Assembly (NCBI GenBank): GCA_030737875.1
Contig: CM060922.1
Span: 318,347,456-318,411,455 of the forward strand
Reading direction: 5' to 3'
From: Allium sativum
Lineage: Eukaryota > Streptophyta > Magnoliopsida > Asparagales > Amaryllidaceae
DNA length: 64,000 nt
Part shown: in pieces, positions 25,578-36,291 of the stretch
How positions within the stretch are numbered: position 1 is the first letter of the stretch
Layout of the letters: each line of letters begins with the position of its first letter
Notes under the pieces: model-generated
Seen by the model: the letters and a program-made list of their open reading frames with translations, nothing else
What the model was told of the DNA's origin: nothing
The model's database searches: none
Translations under genes and position numbers: made by a program

Positions 25578-27049
25578 TGCAATGACCCGCATTCTACGTA
25601 TCGAAGGATCGTAGAATATTTATTTCTTTTTCATATGAGGTCGTATGGTCGTGTAACTTTAGGGAACGACTATTCGGGTCATTTTCCATGTTCATGATTT
25701 TTGCTGATTTTTAAATAACTGTTTTGCTCCAGGCGGATCTTTTTTTGCCTATAACTTTTGATTGGTAAGGATTTTTGACCTAAAACCACTTCCATTAAAT
25801 CTAGATGACGGTTTACCTTTCCGTAGAGTGGTCACACTTGTCAAACGGACTTACCATTTGGGAGATATGGCTGAATTAAGGTTTAGAAGGTGAAAAACAA
25901 CTTAACCGGGCCTAATTAGGGTGATTAGCAGCTAGGCCCATAACCCATTTCGGGATTATGGTTATGGGGAGGCTGAAATCAGTTAGGAAACGATCTATTT
26001 TCATTTTCTCAGCCACCTAAAACATTTCTCTAAGCCTAGCAATGGCCTCCACCTTCTAAAATCATCCCAAATCAACTTCTAATCACTAATTAAGAGGATC
26101 TACATCAAATCGAGGCAAATCAACACCAAATCAGAGTTGGAGCTGCTGTGTTGCATAGGAAAATGCCCCAAAACAGTAGAGTTTCAGATCTAAAGTATTA
26201 TTTGTGGCTAAGGTGAGTGATTTGCATTGTTTTTCACTAATAACGGCTAATTAGGGGTGATTAGTGATAATTAGCGAAATTATAACTCAGAAAAATCTGG
26301 AAAATTTTGTAAAATTCTAAAATATTATTTTAGGGCTCTGATAGAAATTTGGGCTAATTTGGATAAGTTTTGCTAATTGTATGCTTAAGCATGATTAAGG
26401 GAATTAAGGGGGAAATCATGCTCTTTGGGTATGTTTGATCTAAAATAATCTATGTGATGGATGTTTTGATATTTTTGATTGATTATGCATTTTATTACTA
26501 CTATTTGGAATGTCTTTTGATCGTTTAGTAAAGTTAGAATGGTTGAAAACGCCGTCGTATGGCGAAAATGGATAAAACAAGTTTGCTGGAAATGCTGCAG
26601 AGATCCGGATTGGATCGGGATAGGGGATCAGATCGGACATATCCGAACCGAACCGGAGTGATGGCATCTTCAGCAACATATAAATGCAAGAGGAATAAGG
26701 AAGGCCATTGGGATCATGTCGGAGTTGGGATCGGGCTGGAGCTTGGCATGGGGATCGGATCGGATTAGAGCTAGAAAGCGGGATCAGTTCGATGTGAAAG
26801 GAGCCGGAGCAACTAATGGGGTCGGTTCAACAAGACCGAACCGAGATCTGGAGACGAGGGAGCCGAACTGAACCGACTTGGAGTGGAGTGCTGAACCGAA
26901 GTGGAGCACTGAACCGAATTAGAGAAATGGACTTGGACACCATATAACGAACCGAACTGGATTTGCTTCTACATATGCGTGATGACTCTTCTGAAGACCA
27001 ACTCTAATTCGACCAAAACCCGAAATGCAAAGGAAGTCCAAATAGGAAG
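25578..27049 (+). repeat. RE5 3' LTR, truncated (about 1,472 bp)
   Basis: Aligns with the first 1.48 kb of the 5' LTR. Differences are mostly C/T and G/A transitions, with a few small deletions in the CCGAACCG tract. Similarity stops at AATAGGAAG (27,041-27,049), corresponding to about 19,757 in the 5' LTR. The remaining 1.1 kb, including the TA repeat, is missing. Confidence 0.9.
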
Positions 27050-27362
27050 AAGAAGAACTACCTGGTGTTTCCTAAAACTCGGGAGCTATCCGTTGAGGAG
27101 AGGAAAGCATTGTTAAAGCTGTATTTCCCCCAACATTATTTTGACGAATTGGTGTTTCTTCCTAATATCAGTCCGATTCCCCGGGTGGGTACCGAAGAGG
27201 CGTGGATGCAAGTGAAAGCTGCGTTTTTCCATGATAAGGATCTTACCAATTATTCCTTTCACCTCTAGGACTTAATCAGAAAGAAGAACGTGGAAATCCA
27301 GAACCATGGTTTGACTATCAGTGCCGAACGAACCATCGTCCGTAATTTGGAGAAGGAGATAG

Positions 27363-27444
27363 GTAAGTTTACTTTCTGTGGCATAACCACTACTTTTTTT
27401 GCTGTCGTATCCTCGGATGCTAACTTTTATTGTTGTTGTCGCAG
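27363..27444 (+). other. Intron 3 of RE4 antisense gene (82 bp)
   Basis: Strong donor G/GTAAGT and acceptor TTGTTGTTGTCGCAG. Joining here restores the coiled-coil frame (AELKESYEKL downstream). The acceptor is a tandem CAGCAG, so use of the second site would shift the junction by 3 bases. I do not see this intron in RE1. Confidence 0.7.
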
Positions 27445-28360
27445 CAGAGCTGAAGGAATCGTACGAGAAGCTAAACCTGTCAGTTCAACTTTCAAGGATA
27501 CAATGCTTCACTGACAACCGAGAATACCGCCCTAAAAAGGGATAAGACCGATCTGGTAGAAGTGAACGCCCAACTGGAGAAGGATAATGAATGGGTATCC
27601 TAGCTTCGAATGGAAAATGATGCCCTAAGGAAGGAGAATGAGTGGTTGAAAGTCGAGAATGCAGCGACTCAGAAGCTTCAAGAGGAGGTTATTGAGATGA
27701 GGAGGTAGCTAGAGGTGGCAAAGAAGGAGAAGGAGGAAGCCGAGGCTAGTAGTAAGAATGTATCAAGCTCGATGGATGGGTTGAAGGCTGAGGATCTAAG
27801 GGAAGAGGAGAATTTGAGGGAGGATATCGAGGATGCAGAGGTTCGAGTAGAAGCATACCTAGAAGAGCATATTCGAAACATGTACGTTAAGGCCCTAAAG
27901 TTTCGCGGAATCTCATGGGTCGAGGATTACCCTCGAATGTTGGCCCAAACATGGGAGAGATTGGTGTTGTATAAGGCTTGGCTACGTTAAGCGGACGTGG
28001 GAACTTTAAATGAGCATCAGCTGATGCTAGAGCTCCTGACTGACGAGGAGCGCGATAAACTGGAAGAAGAGAGGAGATTGCTGCAGGATGATGCGAAAAG
28101 GGAGAGACTGGTAAAGTGCGCCGCTGAAATGGGGAAGTTTGTGCCTATGGAGAGCGTGGTCGTTACCGAGACATTTGCGAAGGGAAGTTCCTATCGGCCA
28201 CAAATTCCTGAGTCCACCACAACCAACAATCCCACTGCTCTAAAGTCCAGGTCTCAGCTGAGTATGATCCTGAGCACCCGGGATTGGGAGTGACTGGATC
28301 TACTTTGACTGTCACAGCGAGCACACTACCTATCATACCACTCACCATTCCTTTTCGGAG

Positions 28361-28442
28361 GTAAATTTTCTTTACCACGAATACCCGAAGATGATGTGAT
28401 TACCGAATTCATGGACTAAATAGTTATGTTTTTGCTGTGCAG
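28361..28442 (+). other. Intron 4 of RE4 antisense gene (82 bp)
   Basis: Donor GGAG/GTAAAT and acceptor TTTTTGCTGTGCAG. The exon before it ends the Pro/Ser/Thr-rich linker and the exon after it leads to the last coiled coil. RE1 has a candidate intron in the matching region (about 791-949, minus strand; donor GTATTT, acceptor AAAATATAG). Confidence 0.6.
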
Positions 28443-29321
28443 CCACTCCTGGAGATGATGTGACCCCGGGTGTCGCCGCTGTGCTTCCCCAAACAACTGG
28501 GTCTGGATTGGGACTTCAGGGAATATAGTTTGGAGAGAAAAGCGATCATTTTGATACATTTTCATATGTTGAGCTTGGGTCCCATATTTACGTGGACTTT
28601 CTGGAGGAAGCATGGATGCCCAGAGTGCCCCTGCAAGGGGTCCCGTGGAAGCGAACGTATCGACAATGGAGGCTACGGTGGAGGCCCAGAAGGCATAGAT
28701 GGTGGCTAAGTTAGAAGAGCTAGAGGAGAAGAGGAGGCGAGTTGAGGCTTCCATCCCAGAGGCTTAGGCAGAGGCAAGTCAACATGCCGAGAAAAAGGAT
28801 GTTGTTGTAATGGAGAAGGAGAAGGCCGATGCCGAGGAGGAGAAGGCGAGGGTTGCCGAAAAGGCTCGGAAAAAGAAGCCCGTTGATGATGCTGAGAAGG
28901 AGAGGGTTGATGTGGAGGCTAGGAAGAAAGAAGCCGAGGATGCTAAACAGAGGGCTGCAGTGACTTATGAGAAGCTCAAGGCCGATGACATTGTGAAGCT
29001 TAAATCTAATAAGCTGGCTGACCGGAAGACTGCCAAAAAGGCTAAGAAGAAAGCGGAGCTAGAGGCCAAGAAAGTTCTGGGAGAGGGTGACGTTGTGTTG
29101 ACCCTTGCTTCTGGTGCTGCCCCAAGCTGTTGCAATACATTTCCCCTATAGAAATCACCGAAATTATGAGTGGCAATGATGATGGCGGGAAGCATGCCTC
29201 GATTTCTCACGAATCCATCACTCCTACAAAGGGCATAACCAGAAGAAGGAGGCCCGTCCCTGGTGATCCACCGAGTGCTGAATTTGTACAAAAGAAGAAA
29301 AGAAAGAAAAAGGATGAGTAG

Positions 29322-30480
29322 CATTAGTAATTGTAATAAATTTTGCCAGTATTTTGGTTATGTAGGCTGATAGTATACGCGAGTACGACCCTCGCTTTTG
29401 GTGTTTAAAGACACGATGTGGTTTTCATGTACACCCTGTCATTAGAAAGAAAAGATATTAGATATGTAGTTTGCTTTGGGTGTGTGAAAAAGGAAATATT
29501 AGTTATCTAAATCGCATTTCATGTTAAGTGTTCGAATGTTCGTCTTATGTTTTCCAGCTCCGGTACTTGCACAAGCGTATTTATTTTTATACTAACTGAA
29601 ATGCAATCTGAGCCTCCACTCTAGGGGTGTCCCCAGTCGTGCAGAGACTGTGCACTTGTTCCGTTCGTGGGGTTTCCTTTGTTTAAGAATCCTAAGGGGC
29701 ATGGAATCCAGACCGGGTGCCTTCTGCTTTGGACTACCCGAAGTTCGTTAGTCCTAAGTAGAGTGAAGGCGTGGATGTTGTGATTAATCCGACTTTTGGC
29801 TCTCCCATCATCCTTTGGGTTTCGAGCACAAGGGGGTTGTTTATTCGTCGAAGAGTGCCCGGATTTAGATCCGGACCCCGTGGGTCGAATTGTGTCCGAT
29901 GGGCTTCCCCCAAGCCCTCGGGCTTAGGAGCGGGAATGATTTATGCTCGACCTCGGTGCTGAGACGAGGTTCGGGAGGTACCCGGATCCTGACCCGATGG
30001 GCCGGATGGAATCGTGCGAGTGGTTTATGTCACACTAGGTTGGCTGCTGGGTTGCCCCCAAGTCCTAGGACTTCGGAGCGGAATGATTTATCCTCAGTCT
30101 CGGTACTGGACCGAGATTCGAGTAGAGTAGTTTATACTCGGTTGCGTCGCAGGCTCGGACTCGAATGGCGTTGCCGTCTTCCGTGCTCGATGTGCCAAAT
30201 CGAGGCTATTTGTGTTTGTCCTCGTTGTCGTTCTGAAGCTTGAGTGGTGGTACCGACTCCCGGGCTCGGGGTGTCAATCTGGTGTTCGAGTGTCTGTGTG
30301 TGCAAGCCAGTTGCGATGATCAATCAAACATATCATGCAGGAAATAAACATAACGAGGACACAGAAAATTGAACATCATCTTTACTAATAACTTTGACAA
30401 TAGAAGCCTTTACAATGCCTTGAATTTCAAGAAAATAAAATATCGCTGCAAAGTAGGAAAACTATACACTAAGTTATGTG
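29322..30480. other. RE4 hairpin-rich region between two convergent 3' ends
   Basis: Non-coding stretch between the end of RE4 pol (minus) and the end of the antisense gene (plus). Two related blocks about 160 bp apart (near 29,910 and 30,069) each carry the hairpin pair AAGCCC..GGGCTT / AAGTCC..GGACTT, followed by CCTCG...CGAGG / TCTCGGT...ACCGAGA. Further hairpins occur near 29,636 and 30,187 (CTCGAT...ATCGAG). A shared 3'-end processing or termination role is possible but unproven. Confidence 0.45.
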
Positions 30481-31690
30481 AATTAGCGGCGAATATGTTT
30501 GTTGTTCCATGCCCTTGGGAGCTCGACTCTGTCTACGGTTGCTAGCTTGAAAATCCCATCTCCAAGCTTTCATTGTATGACGTATGAACCTTCCTAGCGA
30601 GGACTGAGACCAGTTGGTGTGGAAAATGATCCGCTTCAGAACGAGGTCGTCGACATTGAGATCCTTGTGGTGGAGTTTAGAGTTGAAGCATAAGGCAAAT
30701 CATTCTCTGAGCTCAGCTTCATTCCTTTTTTCCTCGAGTAAATCTAGTGGTCCCACAAGTAAGTCTTGCTTGGTATTCGGATCGTAATAGGTGACTCGGT
30801 GAGATTTAAGCTTTAACTCAATAGGAATGACGACTTCGGATCCATAGGCGAGGGCGAATATAGTGTGGCCAGTCGCTGATTTATAGGAAGTCCGGTAGGC
30901 TCATAAGGCCAGAGGGAGTTCGTCGCCCCATAGAGGCAAAGGGAGTTCGTCGGCCCATAAGCAATCGGCCTTCTCCAAATGCTTTTTGATGAAGGATTTA
31001 ATCACTTTGTTAACAACCTTGACTTTCCCAATGGCCTGAGGGTGAGCTACCGCCGGGACCATTAACAGAAAGTCTTGAACTCTGCGCTCTCAAGCTAGGT
31101 TCCATTGTCAGAGATAATGGCATGAGGGACCCCGTAGCGGGTGATGATGTTACAGATGACAAAGTTGATTACTTTCTTGGTGGTGATTGTAACAAGGGTT
31201 TCGACTTCCTCCCATTTGGTGAAGTAATCAACGACGACGATGGCGTAACGTGCCCCACCTCTAGCCATTGGAAGAGTCTCGATGATGTCTATCCCCCACA
31301 TGGCAAACGACCAAGGGCTGACCATTTGCATCAACTCGGTTGGCAGGGCTCTTGGTATCTTTGAGTAGCGCTGGCATTTGTCACACTTGCGAGCATAGTT
31401 TGCGGTGTCTTGATCGATCCTGGGACAGAAATAACCATGTCTGGTGATCTTACTTGCTAAGGTTTGCCCCCCAATGTGGTCACAACACTCGCCTTCGTGT
31501 ATGTCTATTAGTACGTGGTTGGCATTGTCGTGGGCTACACATCGAAGTAGTAGGACAGAGAAACCTCTGCGGTATAGCACTCCATTTAGAATGATGTAGC
31601 GAGATGATTGGCAAGTGAGTGCTTGTCTTTCCTTATAACATCCTAGGAGGGTTCCGTGTTGCAAATAGTTCTTAATCGATGTCATCAAGA
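30481..31690 (-). pseudogene. RE4 Tat integrase, decayed
   Basis: Minus-strand translation gives a zinc-binding part (HEGECCDHIGG..., then CDKCQRYSK near 31,370), the catalytic core (WGIDIIETLP with the first Asp near 31,290; SDNGT with the second near 31,097) and, after a frame break, a worn C-terminal half to about 30,490. The enzyme inserts element cDNA into host DNA. About 27 bp are duplicated in tandem at 30,905-30,955 (AGGGAGTTCGTCG twice). Not functional. Confidence 0.75.
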
Positions 31691-31749
31691 CTCAGGTTCG
31701 GCTAAAGGTCCCCATTACCGAATCAGTCTACATCTGGTCAATGCTTGGT

Positions 31750-32533
31750 GAATCGAGTACTTTGATTGGGGTGAGCCTCATGAGCTGTGCATCCTCGGAG
31801 CTTGCCAACTTGGCTAACCAGTCTGCTTTCTCATTCTATTTTTGAGGGATATGCACGGTGACAAAGTGGTCAAAGTTGGTGAGCAATTCCCGAATCTGGG
31901 CAAGATAGGGAGTGAGTCGTACCGCCTTAGCTTGGTATTCCCATTGTACCTGACGCACGATGAGCTGCGAGTCAGAGAAGATTTGGATAGCCTTGATGTT
32001 AAGTTCGATTGCGATTCTAAGTCCAGTTATCAAGGCCTCATATTATGCGTTGTTGTTGGTAGCAGGGAAGTTAAGATTTAAAGCGTAGCATATCGGGCTC
32101 TCCTTTGGTGTGATGAGCATGACCTCGGCGCCAGAAGACTTATAGTTGGCAGATCCGTCCACGAACAGTTCTTATTGATTGTCTGGATTCTGGACGTCTT
32201 CCGAGGGAGGCTCCTCCAGGACGGTGAATTCCACTATGAAATTGACGAGGGCCTGCCCAAGGATGGCTCATCAAGGGATGAATGTGATTTCGAATTGACT
32301 CAGCTCTATATTCCACTTTAGTAGTCGTCCGGATGCTTCAGGTTGCTGTAGGACCTGCTATAGTGGTTGATTAGTATAGACTTTAGTAGGGTGAGACTGA
32401 AAGTATGGTCACAGCTTCCGGGAAGAGATCAACAAGTAGTAGGCCAGTTTCTCGAGCTTTGGGTAGTTCTTTTCTGTCTTTGTCAATCTCTTGCTGATGT
32501 AGTAAATTGGCCGTTGGACACGATCTTCAATGT
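31750..32533 (-). pseudogene. RE4 RNase H remainder plus second (archaeal-type) RNase H domain
   Basis: Nearest RE6 (32,300-32,533) is the end of the normal RNase H (ISKRLTKTEKNYPKLEKL). Downstream, about 31,836-32,170, is a second RNase H-like domain with LFVDGSANYKSSGA and an IFSDSQLIVRQV segment, i.e. Asp-containing active-site motifs. A dual RNase H is characteristic of the Tat clade. Stops near 32,170 and 32,049 interrupt it. Confidence 0.75.
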
Positions 32534-32538
32534 GTACT
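32534..32538. other. RE6 target-site duplication, left copy
   Basis: GTACT directly precedes the LTR start TGTAACACC and equals the five bases after the right LTR at 43,588-43,592. It proves RE6 entered RE4 as one intact insertion. Confidence 0.95.
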
Positions 32539-33775
32539 TGTAACACCCCACTCCCGCTATGATCACTCACAATGGGAATGCCATAACATCGGTGGAGTAT
32601 TTTAGTGAATATAGAACAGAAAAATTACAACTAGACAGATATAAATAGTACTTGAAATTTTAAAACATCATTTCATAACAGCGGAAGTAAAACATGTCTG
32701 GTTACATCATAAACTCACAATAAAAGTCAAGTACAATATCCATCAAGATAAAGAAGTACATAATCCCACTCTCATACAATAGCCAAAACAAAAGGAAAGA
32801 TAACTGGATAACTGGAGCTTTACATCTACCCAAGCTCCTAAAGACTGGAACAGCAATCCGATCAAGCTCCACTACTGCTAGGATCCACCACAGGACCTGA
32901 GGGTTGGGAAAAAGATAAAGACAACGGGGTCAGACATAAGTCTGAGTGAGTCCTATAACTTTAACAATACAATCGTTAAAGTAACCAGAGAAGACATAAC
33001 TTGATATACGGTAACATATAGGGATGAACGGCTATACTAAGCAGTTAACTAAACTAAGATAAAGGATAAAGACGCATCTACCCTTCCTAAGGTAAATTAC
33101 TAAACTGCACCACACCAGTCGTTCCTAACTTAAAGGTTGATCCCACCCAAGGACTTATAAAATTTACTAATTAGTACCTGCGTACCCCTAGGTGACCAAG
33201 TAGGCGCCACGGGGCCCTACAATCCACTAGGTGTACACACTACTTCCCATTCGATCGGCTCCCTAACGTAGATACCCGTGCTGGCCCCACCGTGGGATGT
33301 ATCATTCCCCAATGTGGCAACCTGATGAAACTAAAGGTGCACGGCTTATATCTACTCGATGCAACAACGGCTTACCTACCAGCCCGGGCCCACTCACGCA
33401 TATGAAGCCCGTTGGACTTGCGTTGCCACCGCTAACCCGTTTGCCTCTTACAGTCAAGCCCAGTATGCGTGTCCCGTCCTCGACATGGGTCGAGCCCACA
33501 AAGATACGTATGGGTTACTGGTTGAAATGGGCCTCCACAAGCTACCCACCTAAGCTTGTCCCTTTTTCTAGTATATCCCACTTAACCCTTTAATCATGTT
33601 TTAATTACATGTTCTATTTTGGTTAAGTATTCTAATCGTATTTTCTATTGCCACCCAAGGCAACCACTAGATTTTCTCATGCCACCCGAGGCACCCACTT
33701 AACCCCTCATGTCCCTCTACATGCTAATGTGGTTAAGTGTTTCTTAATTAATTAATTAAGAACGTAACCTTTGTA

Positions 33776-33995
33776 AAGACCTCTCACATTAGACTGTCTT
33801 TTATGACCGCTGGTTAAGCCGGTTGGGTCCGGGCAGCCTTATGTCATAACAGAGTCTAACCTCGTGTCTTTACATTAATTACGTATTTAGTTTGTGCCTA
33901 AGACCTCTCACATTGGGCTAACATTTGTAGCAACTGGTTAAGCCGGTTGGGTCCGGGCAGTTTTACGCTACAACTGAGTCCAACCTCGTGTCTTA
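33776..33995. repeat. Two-unit repeat in RE6 LTR, also present in the RE8 LTR
   Basis: Two units of about 125 bp, each running from AGACCTCTCACATT through GGTTAAGCCGGTTGGGTCC to CCTCGTGTCTTA. The 5' LTR has the same pair at 42,157-42,376. The RE8 LTR carries a diverged pair in inverse orientation at about 52,870-53,095. Confidence 0.7.
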
Positions 33996-34483
33996 GTCAA
34001 TTAATTACACCTAATTAATCACCCTCATAATTTTATATTAATTATCCCTAATTAATCAAGTTTTCTTAACATGGGTAGACCTAACTTAATAGGTAAATTC
34101 CCATGGGGTAGACCTAACTCAATAGGTAAATTCCCAACACATAGTATGGGTACACCTAACCAAATAGGCAAATTCCCATACTATGTTTATTTATTTTGTG
34201 TTATGCATAATTATATTAATTTCACACAATCTTATTAACTTATGCATTTAATTACCCCATCGTTCCCACGTAATTTCGTTCATGATATAACACATATAAA
34301 AGGTGTCAACTTGCATATGAATGAACATGTTTCAAAGGTGCCATCTTGCATATTAACAAACACATAACTTGCATATGAACTTGCATAACATGTCACATAA
34401 CTTGCATATAATATGTCACATAACTTACATATTCATTTTGCATAACAAACTTGCATATTAGCTTATAGACTTGCATAATGTGT

Positions 34484-34736
34484 CATCATGAACTTGCATA
34501 TTAATAAACATGTAACTTGCATATTTACATACATGTAACTCGCATATTAACAAACATGTAACTTGCATATAAAGAAACATGTAACTTGCATATTTACATA
34601 CATGTAACTTGCATATTAACAAACATGTAACTTGCATATTAACAAACATGTAACTTGCATATTTACATACATGTAACTTGCATATTAACAAACATGTAAC
34701 TTGCATATTAACAAACATGTAACTTGCATAGCATAT
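34484..34736. repeat. 23-bp minisatellite in RE6 3' LTR
   Basis: About eleven tandem units of the form ACATGTAACTTGCATATTAAC with small variants. The identical array in the 5' LTR is at 42,865-43,117. A minus-strand frame through it yields a repetitive Met/Cys/Lys peptide, which is an artefact of the repeat. Confidence 0.9.
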
Positions 34737-35166
34737 TACCATGAACTTGCATAACATGCATATGATTACATAGCCCACAACTTGCATATTTAGCATCATG
34801 CAAACATAACATACATCATATTAAACTTGCATAAGCTTACATACTCAACATGCATAAACATAAGATTAATGCCAACATCATATCATATGATTCAAAGCTC
34901 ATTAACCCACATACAAAACCATAAATCTCATCACATCTCATCTAATTAGTTTACCAAAAGATCATCAAAGTGATAGAAACTCACAACTAGCAACTTTGAA
35001 CACCAAATGAAGAAGATTAAGATGCTAAGAAGGGATTAGAAGTTGATTAGAGAGTGATTAGTATGCAACCCTCTTCATAAAATTAGTGGAGGCCATGAGA
35101 GCTAGCATTTTGCCATAGTTTAGTCACTAGGTTTAATTATGAATGAATTAGGGTAGGTTAGGGTCT

Positions 35167-35174
35167 TATTTATA
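35167..35174 (-). promoter_or_regulatory. TATA box of RE6 3' LTR
   Basis: TATAAATA on the minus strand, in the relative position seen in the RE8 and RE9 LTRs. The matching segment is deleted from the 5' LTR. Confidence 0.6.
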
Positions 35175-35768
35175 GATTAGGCAAGTGTTTTAGGCCATAG
35201 GATTAACCCTAGATTCAATCCAAGCCATCAAAGCATGTCTTGGGGAAGAAGTCAAGTGTAGGAACCATCTAGGGCCTTTAGATTAAAGATGGACCATGAG
35301 AACCATTCAAATGCAAAATCTGCACTTGAGCGAATCGGCCCACGGGTTGACAGCCAAACACCCTGGATTAACCCCTAGTCGACCCAGCGGGCTCGGGTCG
35401 ACTTCAAAAATCGGCCGGTTCGGTTATTCCCCTCTCCCAATTCGCTGTTTTGAGCATTTTTGCATATTTATTTATTAAATTTTCAATTATATATATATAT
35501 ATATATCAATATATATATATATATATATATATATCTACACAACCCATTTCACTTACTTAAGTATACTTTAATTTGGGAATTTTCGTGAAACTTCGCGAGG
35601 CCATATCTTGGTCATACGGACTCCGATTTTCGAAAACTCGGACTCTATTTCGCGTATTTTTCCGAGACGAACACAATGGCATAGCCCGTTTCCCTTGATT
35701 CCCATTTTAGAATTAAATTCTGCCTCGATTTATGTTATTACAGGTTATTGAAAATACGGGTTGTTACA

Positions 35769-36291
35769 TTCTCCCCTCCTTAAAGGATTTCGTCCCCGAA
35801 ATCTTCAAGTTAGGAAGAACGTATCCTACCATCCAATCATCCATCTACTCAAAGCATCATCCACGAGCAATCATTGTCCTTACAAGATTCTAAATGCTGG
35901 ATGGATATATGCAAAAGTGTGTGTATATGTACTTACCTAATGCGAAAATCAGGCGGTTACTGATACAGTAAACCTCCTTAATGCAAACCATGATAGTGCC
36001 ATGCATCCAATATGTATGCGAAACCCTATTGACACATACAAATTTCTACATGCGTGCACAACCATACACAAAAATGCATCATCCATATGATAACACAGCC
36101 ATGATACATCCATCAATCTAACTACCACATCCATTTATGCAATATGCAACATGAAGTGACTGAGCCGATCTAGTGCCTAATGTGTGTGTATATGCATCCA
36201 CGAGCAACCACTAGCAAACAATTGCATCCATATGCATCCATCAACCATAACATGTTTCAAACACATGTTTCAACCATAGGTTTTACCCTAT
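35769..36291 (-). other. RE6 polypurine tract and 3' untranslated region
   Basis: In element orientation the tract CTTTAAGGAGGGGAGAA (35,769-35,785) precedes the 3' LTR. The rest, down from the pol stop codon at 36,292, is untranslated with no further feature recognised. Confidence 0.85.

Larger units (their letters stand above)
18274..27049 (+). mobile_element. RE5: chromovirus (Tekay-like Ty3/gypsy) inserted in the RE4 antisense gene
   Basis: 5' LTR 18,274-20,851, iMet primer site, decayed gag-pol with a chromodomain, polypurine tract, and a 3' LTR that starts at 25,578 but stops near 27,049 after only about 1.47 kb. The missing 3' LTR end and the lack of a target duplication point to a deletion across the right junction. 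Beyond it the host antisense gene resumes directly. Confidence 0.9.
27050..29321 (+). pseudogene. RE4 antisense accessory gene, 3' half (coiled coil and basic tail)
   Basis: Resumes after RE5 with a block containing YFPQHYFDELVFLPNI, which matches FPEIYFERMVFIPDL in the RE1 copy (about 1,880-1,925, minus strand). Two introns with good sites follow (27,363-27,444 and 28,361-28,442). The exons between and after them encode long Glu/Lys/Ala heptad-like coiled coils (27,460-28,300 and 28,690-29,110). The C-terminus ends KKKRKKKDE, a lysine-rich nuclear-type signal like the RE1 tail. Several stops (about 27,267, 27,533 and 27,988) show decay. Taken with the 5' half this is one gene, antisense to RE4 gag-pol. 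Function unknown. Confidence 0.75.
32539..35768 (-). repeat. RE6 3' LTR, full length (3,230 bp)
   Basis: In element orientation it starts TGTAACAACCCG and ends GGGGTGTTACA. It contains TATAAATA at 35,167-35,174, a TA microsatellite (35,487-35,534), a 23-bp minisatellite (34,484-34,736), three copies of a GGTAGACCTAAC-type unit (34,073-34,185) and a two-unit repeat (33,776-33,995). The open frames inside it are not credible genes. Confidence 0.95.

Noticed and set aside
33297..33593. 98-codon ORF duplicated exactly at 41,678-41,974
   Set aside because: Both copies are inside the two LTRs of RE6; duplication follows from LTR identity, and no domain is recognisable.
34484..34736. CRISPR-like array of short repeats
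   Set aside because: The units are contiguous with no unique spacers, and the context is a plant LTR.
34458..34799. 113-codon Met/Cys/Lys-repeat ORF (also at 42,839-43,180)
   Set aside because: It is the translation of the 23-bp minisatellite.
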